NCBI GenBank assembly: GCA_016866375.1
Contig: VGMK01000137.1
Span: 1 to 5,451, forward strand
Direction: 5' to 3'
Origin: Bacteroidota bacterium
GTDB taxonomy: Bacteria; Bacteroidota; Bacteroidia; Flavobacteriales_D; Crocinitomicaceae
Length of the DNA stretch: 5,451 bases
Of the stretch, positions 1-5,451 are shown one piece after another. Every line of letters starts with the position of its first letter. Position 1 is the first letter of the stretch. Under the pieces are notes generated by a model, which saw only the letters and a program-made list of their open reading frames with translations, had not been told where the DNA came from and did no database searches. The position numbers were made by a program, and so were the translations under genes.

Positions 1-666
1 ATTGCTGTTGTTTGGGCAAAGGATGAGACTGGAAGAATTCACGGATTAATCGTTGAGAGAGGAATGGAAGGATTCTCCACGCCTGAAATGCATGGTAAAC
101 TCTCCCTGCGTGCTTCAGCAACAGGGGAACTTATTTTTGTTGATGTTAAAGTTCCTAAGAGTAATATACTTCCCGGGAGAACGGGTCTAGGTGGGCCATT
201 AAGCTGTTTAGATTCGGCACGCTTTGGTATCGCGTGGGGCGCTCTAGGTGCAGCTATGGATTGTTACGATCAAGCACTACGCTATTCCAAAGAACGAACA
301 CAGTTTGGTGTTCCGATTGGTTCTTTTCAATTGATTCAAAAGAAATTGGCAGAGATGATAACCGAAATAACGAAAGCCCAACTACTAACTTTTCGCCTAG
401 GGCAACTTCGAAATGAAGGAAAAGCAAGCTCTGCTCAAATTTCGATGGCAAAAAGAAATAATGTCGAAATTGCTCTAAATATTGCACGTGAGGCAAGACA
501 AATTCATGGAGGAATGGGTATTACAAGTGAATATTCTATAATGCGACACATGGCTAATTTAGAGTCCGTTGTGACTTATGAAGGAACGCATGATATCCAC
601 CTACTAATAACAGGTATGGATGTAACAGGAATTTCCGCTTTTACTCGCGAAATAACAACCCCCTAA
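1..666 (+). CDS. gcdH: Glutaryl-CoA dehydrogenase, C-terminal part (5' end outside window)
   Basis: The frame is open from base 1, so the gene begins upstream; 221 residues are visible of a family about 390-400 long. The ATG at 64 is internal, because clear family sequence precedes it. The visible part covers the end of the beta domain and the C-terminal helical domain of an acyl-CoA dehydrogenase. ERTQFG (292-309) is the conserved stretch whose Arg contacts FAD in this family. QIHGGMG (499-519) is the second family signature. TYEGTHDIH (574-600) carries the expected catalytic base, Glu at 580-582. The wording around ARFGIAWGALGAA, KRNN and TYEGTHDIH resembles glutaryl-CoA dehydrogenase more than the short- or medium-chain enzymes. 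Family knowledge: the enzyme oxidatively decarboxylates glutaryl-CoA to crotonyl-CoA in lysine and tryptophan degradation, passing electrons to ETF. The Arg that selects for the glutaryl carboxylate lies outside the window, so another acyl-CoA substrate is not excluded. Confidence 0.87.
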   Translation: MAVVWAKDETGRIHGLIVERGMEGFSTPEMHGKLSLRASATGELIFVDVKVPKSNILPGRTGLGGPLSCLDSARFGIAWGALGAAMDCYDQALRYSKERTQFGVPIGSFQLIQKKLAEMITEITKAQLLTFRLGQLRNEGKASSAQISMAKRNNVEIALNIAREARQIHGGMGITSEYSIMRHMANLESVVTYEGTHDIHLLITGMDVTGISAFTREITTP

Positions 667-667
667 C

Positions 668-2500
668 TTAGATATCTCCTTCAGAAAATTGATCGCCACG
701 AAGTGCCCGAAATCTTTTTCTCGCCTCAGCGCTAAATAAACTGGATTTATACTCCATTAACAAGCGCTTATATGTTTCAAGCGCCTGTTCTTTTTCTAAC
801 AATATATTTTCTTTGATGTCTCCGATACGAAAAAGAGCGTCATCAGCCAAAATATCTCTGGGGTGAAATTTCAATATGTCTTCATAATAGGCAACGGCAT
901 CCATCCATTTTCCCTGCATTTCCATGGCTTTTCCTTTGCGCATCATTATTTCATCAGCCAAGGAGTGATAAGGAAAATTAATGCGAATACTATCCATTAA
1001 TTGAAATGCTTCTGAATATTTATGTTGCTCAATGAGAAGCTCAGACTTTGCGAACCAAAACATTGCTTGAAAATTGCTGTCCAATCCAAAATTATCAGTA
1101 ATGCTTACAGAAAGTTGAATGGCGTCATTTGCTATCAATTTAGATGTTGATTCTTTTAACACGTCGAGTTGCGCCTGGGCGTAATTAAATTCACCATCGA
1201 AATAAAAAATTCGAGCATTTTTATATTTTGCCTCATTTCCAATGGCCTCGAATTTAAAATCTTTGTCAACTTGCATGTAGAGTAAGGAGGCCTCCCAAAT
1301 GTCATCGCTTAACACATAAATGTCAGCAAGTTGCATTTTCACTTGTGCCTTTTGCATATCCGTTGATCCCACTATTGTTAAAGCTTCTTTTAATAATTTT
1401 ATAGCCTCAGAGGGCCTTGCTGCATAATAAGCTAATATGTGAGACAACTCTATGATAATAGAGTGTGTCTTTACTTGTTTTCCGAAACGCTGTAATGCTT
1501 GCTCATACTCCAAAATTGTGGCAGTTATCTCCTGCTCATTATAATTTCTATTCGTTGTAATTTCTAAATACCTAGCACTCAGCAAGCCCCGTTGTGCCTC
1601 GATGACATATTCTGAGTTTGGTTCATTCATCAAGTAAGTGTAACATTTCCGTGCTGCTTCATAGGCTTTGTTTTCCATGCATATTGCAGCCAAATCATAA
1701 ATTCTATTCCCATTCCCATTGAGTCTTTTCTCCAGGGCAACGGCTTGATTATAAGCTGCGGAAAAATTCTTAGATTGAACGAACAACCAGGTTGCGAGTT
1801 CGGAAATTATTAATGGAGAGCTTGTCTTTTGTACAGAAGAAATGAGAATGTCCTTGGTGAGTAAATAGTCCGTACTGTATTGATCTTCGAGATTTAGTTT
1901 ACTAGAAAGTAACTGTTGAACATTGTCGATCATATCTGGATTTTGACTTAAAAAACTTACGAGCAAATTCACCATTTCTTTTTTCTCGCCCCTTATCAAA
2001 TGAATTTCAGAAAATTCGAGCTCATAACCATATGAAGTGATTTTTTTGCCTTTTTTTAAACACTCGAAGGCGAAATCATTTTTTTTTCTTGACAGAAATA
2101 ATCGATATAGTTCTATAATTTTTGTGGGTGAAGGCGGCAGATTTTTTACCAGATTTTCGTACATATCATTGGCTTTCTCTCCTTCTCCCATGTCTTCATA
2201 AAATTGACCAAACGAAACTTGGTAGTCAAGGTCTTGCCTATTTGAATTGATTTGTCGTTTATATAATTTTTCGATTAATTTAAATTGTTTTGTCTGAAAT
2301 AGGCAGTCAGTATACCGAAGAAATATTTGTTTGGAAGGGTCTTTTGTATATAACTTTTCATAATATAGGGTTGCCTTTTCAAAATCCCCGTTGGAATAGT
2401 AATATTGTGCTAATTGTATATCATTTTGACCAATAGGTTGTGCCTGGCTTATGGGAGCACACGCTAAAATAAACACTAAAATTTGGAAGAAAATCCTCAT
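668..2500 (-). CDS. Exported tetratricopeptide-repeat protein, function unknown
   Basis: 610 residues. The N-terminus has a short basic start, a hydrophobic stretch (about 4-14) and a likely signal peptidase I site SQA|QP at 20/21. Cys14 in ILAC could be a weak lipobox, but that would leave a very short signal, so a soluble periplasmic protein is preferred. The rest is almost all helical. TPR-like helix pairs are recognisable near 27-60, 92-120, 265-293, 385-410, 476-510, 515-547 and 551-585. The last three are the most canonical and resemble the C-terminal repeats of YbgF/BamD-type envelope proteins. No enzyme domain or later membrane segment is visible. It is the last gene of the rpoN operon; its ATG overlaps the stop of the preceding gene by 4 bp (ATGA), suggesting coupled translation. 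Inference: a periplasmic scaffold, perhaps working with the two membrane proteins encoded just upstream. Several A7-A9 runs occur in the coding strand. Confidence 0.88.
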   Translation of the reverse strand: MRIFFQILVFILACAPISQAQPIGQNDIQLAQYYYSNGDFEKATLYYEKLYTKDPSKQIFLRYTDCLFQTKQFKLIEKLYKRQINSNRQDLDYQVSFGQFYEDMGEGEKANDMYENLVKNLPPSPTKIIELYRLFLSRKKNDFAFECLKKGKKITSYGYELEFSEIHLIRGEKKEMVNLLVSFLSQNPDMIDNVQQLLSSKLNLEDQYSTDYLLTKDILISSVQKTSSPLIISELATWLFVQSKNFSAAYNQAVALEKRLNGNGNRIYDLAAICMENKAYEAARKCYTYLMNEPNSEYVIEAQRGLLSARYLEITTNRNYNEQEITATILEYEQALQRFGKQVKTHSIIIELSHILAYYAARPSEAIKLLKEALTIVGSTDMQKAQVKMQLADIYVLSDDIWEASLLYMQVDKDFKFEAIGNEAKYKNARIFYFDGEFNYAQAQLDVLKESTSKLIANDAIQLSVSITDNFGLDSNFQAMFWFAKSELLIEQHKYSEAFQLMDSIRINFPYHSLADEIMMRKGKAMEMQGKWMDAVAYYEDILKFHPRDILADDALFRIGDIKENILLEKEQALETYKRLLMEYKSSLFSAEARKRFRALRGDQFSEGDI

Positions 2501-3087
2501 TCTTTTTTTGACAATAGAGAAAGTGAAAATTTATTTAATTCAGCATGTAACGAATTAAATGTGTTCATTGTTTTGGTTTTTTGAGTAATATAGTCTGCAA
2601 TAAGTATGCTAATTTTTTCCAATTTCCCTTTTTCAAAATTAAGGTAATCCTTATATTTTGCGGGCTCTCCCGCACTATTTTCAATGTCGTTCCTTAGCTT
2701 TTTTAGAGTTTCCCGCTCCTCTCGAATAGCCTCTTTCCCTCTATGAAATTGAGCCCCCAAGGGACCAAGTGAACGCCGCATAACTTTGTAATCGTTAAGT
2801 TTCTTCGCTAAGCTCATGTTTATAGTATCAAGTACCAAATTGTTCTTAATTCTTAACTCCACGGTATTTGTGGCCAATTGTAAAGCTGAGATTGTATCAA
2901 TTTTATTCGATAATAATTTGCTTTCTAAGCGGGTGATTGTATCCTCAAAGTGCTCAAGTTGAATTAAATATTTTACTTTTTCCGCATCTAAATCCGCATC
3001 TAAATCCATTTTTTGATTGTAACTAAAATAACCAACTCCGAAGGCTGCGATTAGTATAGCGATTAGGACAAGAACAAATAATTTCAT
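2497..3087 (-). CDS. Single-pass membrane-anchored coiled-coil protein, function unknown
   Basis: I do not recognise the family. The start chosen is the ATG at 3087, giving 196 residues beginning MKLF. It lies one base after the stop of the upstream gene. An in-frame GTG at 3096 would add three residues and overlap that gene by 8 bp, and is less likely. Residues 3-20 form one strongly hydrophobic helix after a Lys, consistent with an uncleaved signal anchor with the remainder in the periplasm; a signal peptide is less likely because no clear cleavage site follows. After the helix comes an acidic stretch made of a duplicated DLDA unit (28-35). Helical, heptad-like sequence follows (about 36-60 and 115-190), rich in Lys, Glu and Leu, with a Gly/Pro break near 106-112 and another at 138-143. 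The overall shape is that of a membrane-tethered coiled-coil spacer. Its 3' end overlaps the start of the TPR gene. Confidence 0.8.
   Translation of the reverse strand: MKLFVLVLIAILIAAFGVGYFSYNQKMDLDADLDAEKVKYLIQLEHFEDTITRLESKLLSNKIDTISALQLATNTVELRIKNNLVLDTINMSLAKKLNDYKVMRRSLGPLGAQFHRGKEAIREERETLKKLRNDIENSAGEPAKYKDYLNFEKGKLEKISILIADYITQKTKTMNTFNSLHAELNKFSLSLLSKKE
2981..3007. repeat. In-frame 12-bp tandem repeat, 2.25 copies
   Basis: On the plus strand the unit TCCGCATCTAAA occurs twice with no mismatch (2981-2992 and 2993-3004), followed by the first three bases of a third copy. In the minus-strand gene it encodes DLDA twice (residues 28-35), directly after the membrane helix. Perfect identity at the DNA level suggests a recent duplication of four codons. 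It keeps the frame. Confidence 0.9.
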
Positions 3088-3088
3088 T

Positions 3089-3739
3089 TTAAACACATGG
3101 ATAAAAGTAATTCAAAAAAAAAGATATTCCTGCCGATAAAAACCACCCAAGGTTAAGCTGAAGCAAGGTGTGTTTTTTTAATACAAAGCGCGAACTCATT
3201 ATTATTCCAGAAAGTAAAACACTGATTAAAACCGGCCCGACAGGTGTTTGCACATGATTGGCACTGAAGGCAATCAGATACCCAACTAAGATGCCTGCTC
3301 CTGCGGCATGTAGGGAAATTTTTGTCCAATTATTTACCCAAACAAAAACAAACGCCACCACTGCTCCTGTTAAAGCAAGCGAAAAGACATAACTCGGCAA
3401 GAGATGTTCTGGATCCTTGTACCAAAACAAAGTAAAAAGAACTACACTGTACGCAAACATAATGAATAAGGGAGCGTTTCGTTCTGATTTCTCATCAAGT
3501 TCAATGGATGAAATAAGCTTTTTCCTGTAAAGCGTGTAAAAAGAAATTGAAGGGGCCAATGCCACAAAAATGAAAAAAATCCCAAAAATAACTCTTTTAA
3601 TTTGGGGAGACAGTAAGTACATCGATTTAGCTTCAACCGTTAATTCTTCGACCGGTAAATATAAAGTAATCAATAACCCGTAGAGAGGTGTCAAAAACGG
3701 AAGAAATAACCATGAAATAATTTTTGCACTCAGCTGCAT
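3089..3739 (-). CDS. Polytopic inner-membrane protein with degenerate PAP2 (phosphatidate phosphatase-like) motifs
   Basis: 216 residues, with six or seven hydrophobic helices near 8-28, 48-70, 89-106, 115-136, 142-160, 166-181 and 194-212. The second half keeps traces of the PAP2 acid-phosphatase superfamily. KISLH (140-144) sits where the PSGH motif would be. SR-x5-H-x3-Q (183-194) matches the third motif SR-x5-H-x3-D except that the final Asp is Gln. The 39-residue spacing between the two His-containing motifs is reasonable for PAP2. The first motif (K-x6-RP) is not recognisable; DEKSERNAP (82-90) is a conserved-looking charged loop in that area. What is seen is the motif residues. That the fold is PAP2 is inference, and activity on lipid phosphates is doubtful given the missing residues. 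It starts 3 bp after the rpoN stop and ends 1 bp before the next gene, so it is the second gene of the operon. A T9 run lies near its 3' end. Confidence 0.82.
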   Translation of the reverse strand: MQLSAKIISWLFLPFLTPLYGLLITLYLPVEELTVEAKSMYLLSPQIKRVIFGIFFIFVALAPSISFYTLYRKKLISSIELDEKSERNAPLFIMFAYSVVLFTLFWYKDPEHLLPSYVFSLALTGAVVAFVFVWVNNWTKISLHAAGAGILVGYLIAFSANHVQTPVGPVLISVLLSGIIMSSRFVLKKHTLLQLNLGWFLSAGISFFLNYFYPCV

Positions 3740-3742
3740 AAT

Positions 3743-5179
3743 TCAAAGTGCTTTTCTCATTCTAGCAACTGGTAAATTTAACTGCTCTCTGTATTTCGCA
3801 ACAGTCCTCCTTGCAATATTATACCCTTTTTCGTTAAGCAAATCCATCAGTTTCTCGTCCGTAAGCGGGTTTTTTTTATCTTCATTATCAATCGCATCTG
3901 AAAGAATTTTCTTCACCTCTCTTGTGCTAACTTCTTCTCCAGAATCCGTAGATAGTGACTCGGAAAAGAAGTACTTTAACGGATAAATACCAAAATTTGT
4001 TTGTACATATTTGCTGTTCGCCACGCGAGATACCGTCGAAATATCTAAGCCCACAATATCGGCAATATCCTTTAAAATCATTGGTCTTAACTTGGTTTCA
4101 TCTCCACTCAAAAAATACGGTTTCTGATAATTTAATATGGCATTCATGGTGAGCAGAAGTGTTTGCTGCCTCTGCTTGATTGCATCTATAAACCACTTTG
4201 CACTGTCTAATTTCTGTCTTACAAACGTTAGGGCGTCTTTGTCAGCTTTTGAGGTTTTTGCTCCTTCCGCGTATTTCCTCAACATCGTTTCGTAATCTTT
4301 ACTCACTTTTAATTCTGGTGCATTTCTAGCATTTAAAGACAATTCTATTCTCCCCTCAGACTCAAACAACATAAAGTCAGGAATTATTTGTTGATGATTT
4401 TTCGCTGCCTCTCTCCCTGATCCTCCTGGTTTCGGATTCAACTTTAAAATTTCATCTAATGCATCTTTGAGGTCGGTTTCCTCTATTTCGAGTTTCTTTG
4501 CAATACGATCGAAATGTTTTTTCGTAAACTCCTCAAAAAAATCTTCCAAGATTTTCAAGGCCGTAAAGCGAACAATGTCTCCATCCTGTTTTCGACGCAT
4601 TTGCAGTAAGAGACACTCTTGTAAATTTCTTGCCCCTACTCCAGCAGGGTCTAACTCTTGAACAAATGATAAAATCTCCAACACCTCCTCTTCTTCAACC
4701 GATAAATTCATAGAAAATGCGATGTCATCTACGATTGCCTCTAAATCGCGGTTCAGATACCCTGATTCATCTAAATTGCCAATAATAATTTCAGCAATAA
4801 GAATTTGTTTATCATCAAAATCTAATAACTGGAGTTGTTCAGTAAGTTTTTCCTGAAAGGACTGTTCCCCTGATAAAGGAATCACCCGATCTTCTTCGTC
4901 TTTTGAATTGTTGTTTGTTTGAGTCTTATAGTCGGCAACATCGTCATCAAGATAATCCGAGAGATCAAAGTCTTCTTGATCATCGTCATTATCTTCCTGG
5001 TTGTCAAATTCATCTTCTTGGTCTTGCCCTCCCTCCTCCAATGCAGGATTTTCTTCAATTTCTTGTTTGATGCGCTGATCCAGTTCCATTGTAGGCACCT
5101 GCAACAATTTCATTAACTGAATTTGTTGAGGAGAGAGGCGTTGCTCTAATTTTTGGGTCAGTTGCTGTCTTAATGCCAT
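3743..5179 (-). CDS. rpoN: RNA polymerase sigma-54 factor
   Basis: 478 residues, complete and of normal family length. Region I (1-49) is Gln/Leu-rich with the ...QLMKLLQ... and ENPALEE pattern needed for response to AAA+ activators. Region II (about 50-98) is unusually long and acidic, nearly all Asp, Glu, Asn and Gln. The core-binding region follows, with GNLDESGYL (134-142), LDPAGVGARNLQECL (176-190) and LNPKPGG (247-253). The helix-turn-helix region that reads the -12 element spans about 364-407 (LKDIADIVGLDISTVSRV then the KYFFS segment). The RpoN box ARRTVAKYRE (456-465, bases 3785-3814) is perfect and recognises the -24 element. Family knowledge: sigma-54 holds RNA polymerase in a closed complex until an enhancer-binding ATPase opens it; no such activator is in this window. 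The ATG at 5179 gives the standard N-terminus. It heads a tight four-gene run and is preceded by a 37-bp gap with a candidate promoter. Confidence 0.97.
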   Translation of the reverse strand: MALRQQLTQKLEQRLSPQQIQLMKLLQVPTMELDQRIKQEIEENPALEEGGQDQEDEFDNQEDNDDDQEDFDLSDYLDDDVADYKTQTNNNSKDEEDRVIPLSGEQSFQEKLTEQLQLLDFDDKQILIAEIIIGNLDESGYLNRDLEAIVDDIAFSMNLSVEEEEVLEILSFVQELDPAGVGARNLQECLLLQMRRKQDGDIVRFTALKILEDFFEEFTKKHFDRIAKKLEIEETDLKDALDEILKLNPKPGGSGREAAKNHQQIIPDFMLFESEGRIELSLNARNAPELKVSKDYETMLRKYAEGAKTSKADKDALTFVRQKLDSAKWFIDAIKQRQQTLLLTMNAILNYQKPYFLSGDETKLRPMILKDIADIVGLDISTVSRVANSKYVQTNFGIYPLKYFFSESLSTDSGEEVSTREVKKILSDAIDNEDKKNPLTDEKLMDLLNEKGYNIARRTVAKYREQLNLPVARMRKAL

Positions 5180-5183
5180 AATC

Positions 5184-5195
5184 TTGAATATTCAA
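5184..5195. repeat. Perfect 12-bp palindrome before rpoN (candidate operator)
   Basis: TTGAATATTCAA reads the same on both strands and has no spacer. It begins inside the TTTG of the candidate -7 box and ends 4 bases before the rpoN ATG. The symmetry does not extend further. A DNA-binding dimer here would block initiation, but AT-rich DNA gives such palindromes by chance now and then. Confidence 0.4.
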
Positions 5196-5200
5196 ATATA
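5193..5200 (-). promoter_or_regulatory. Candidate Bacteroidota -7 promoter box for the rpoN operon
   Basis: On the minus strand TATATTTG matches the TAnnTTTG -7 consensus of Bacteroidota housekeeping promoters. It lies 13 bases before the rpoN ATG, so transcripts would start only some 8-10 nt ahead of the codon. No clear TTTG -33 element is found at the usual spacing, which falls on the end of the upstream gene. Read-through from that gene is the alternative. Confidence 0.4.
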
Positions 5201-5216
5201 CAAAATCGACCATTTA

Positions 5217-5451
5217 TTAAGTAATCTCTTGCTTTATCACTTGATAAATTTCCCAGGTCACTTTATCATATACATAAATCAGAACATGCATATTCTCAGC
5301 ATTATAGTTGCCATCTAATTGCTCAGGGACAACAAATGAATAATTTACGTAATACTTGCCATTATTTAATAAGTCATTTGTTAAGGTTCGACCGAATGCC
5401 TGTCCTCCGAGATTTGCACGATGAATATCACGGTGCACATAGGTTGCGTTA
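5217..5451 (-). CDS. Omp28-like outer membrane protein, C-terminal end (5' end outside window)
   Basis: The frame stays open to the window edge (NATYVHRDIHRAN...), so this is the last 77 complete codons of a longer gene. The in-frame GTG at 5438 is not taken as the start, because family-like sequence continues upstream of it. The pattern of an early YVH..IHRAN segment, a Gly-rich turn, a YYVNYSF strand, an N-x-E-N-M loop, a VLIYVYD strand and a closing WEIYQVIKQ resembles the C-terminal beta-domain of Omp28-related Bacteroidota proteins, usually lipoproteins or secreted surface proteins. This is a resemblance by eye. The N-terminal half, where the thioredoxin-like domain and signal peptide would sit, is not visible. 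Two in-frame TAA codons close the gene (5217-5219 and 5214-5216). It is co-directional with rpoN, 37 bp upstream of it, and may read into it. Confidence 0.6.
   Translation of the reverse strand, partial: NATYVHRDIHRANLGGQAFGRTLTNDLLNNGKYYVNYSFVVPEQLDGNYNAENMHVLIYVYDKVTWEIYQVIKQEIT

Noticed and set aside
254..496. Minus-strand open frame of 80 codons inside gcdH
   Set aside because: It lies wholly opposite strongly conserved acyl-CoA dehydrogenase codons and its product has no recognisable feature; it is a shadow.
2456..2461. Cys14 of the TPR protein as a lipoprotein attachment site
   Set aside because: The hydrophobic stretch before it is very short and a good signal peptidase I site (SQA|QP) follows six residues later; it is kept only as a weak alternative.
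3094..3096. GTG as start of the coiled-coil gene
   Set aside because: The ATG nine bases later is a stronger codon, sits one base after the upstream stop, and gives the Met-Lys start typical of a signal anchor.
3442..3636. Minus-strand open frame within the membrane-protein gene
   Set aside because: It is an alternative frame of a gene with clear transmembrane pattern, and its hydrophobic residues derive from the T-rich codons of the real frame.
3955..5116. Three plus-strand open frames of about 65 codons opposite rpoN (3955-4152, 4467-4661, 4919-5116)
   Set aside because: All are antisense to well-conserved sigma-54 domains; the Ile/Val-rich one is the complement of the acidic GAT/GAA repeats of region II.
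5055..5213. Minus-strand ATG at 5213 opening a 52-codon frame that runs into rpoN out of frame (possible upstream ORF)
   Set aside because: It lies before the predicted transcription start, its product is mostly an out-of-frame reading of conserved rpoN codons, and no coding signal is seen.
5233..5248. Inverted repeat TTTATCA/TGATAAA as a terminator for the Omp28-like gene
   Set aside because: The stem is short and AT-only apart from one pair, lies inside the coding sequence, and is not followed by a T-run on the minus strand.

Overview
The window looks like a chromosomal segment of a Bacteroidota bacterium, probably a marine or freshwater Flavobacteriales-type lineage (inference). The evidence is low G+C, no Shine-Dalgarno-like sequences ahead of the starts, a TAnnTTTG-type -7 promoter box before rpoN, an Omp28-like C-terminus, and sigma-54 with a very long acidic region II. 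No mobile element, CRISPR array, tRNA or rRNA was seen, and coding density is near total.

Layout. At the left edge, on the plus strand, is the C-terminal half of glutaryl-CoA dehydrogenase (1-666, 5' end outside the window). It meets, tail to tail with a single base between stop codons, a four-gene cluster on the minus strand. Reading from the right, the cluster is rpoN (5179-3743), a polytopic membrane protein with PAP2-like traces (3739-3089), a small single-pass coiled-coil protein (3087-2497) and an exported TPR protein (2500-668). Junctions are +3 bp, +1 bp and -4 bp (ATGA overlap), so the four are almost certainly co-transcribed. Upstream of rpoN, after a 37-bp gap, is the C-terminal end of an Omp28-like outer membrane protein (5217 to beyond 5451) on the same strand. 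The gap holds a candidate promoter -7 box overlapped by a perfect 12-bp palindrome.

How the genes fit together. RpoN is a dedicated transcription initiation factor. The three genes behind it all appear to be envelope proteins: inner membrane, membrane-anchored with a periplasmic helical domain, and exported TPR scaffold. They could form one assembly, but no function can be assigned from sequence alone. GcdH belongs to lysine/tryptophan catabolism and is probably unrelated to the operon.

Nothing here is clearly a new defence or mobile system. The most worthwhile leads are the rpoN-linked envelope gene trio, the degenerate phosphatase-like membrane protein, and the palindrome at the rpoN promoter.
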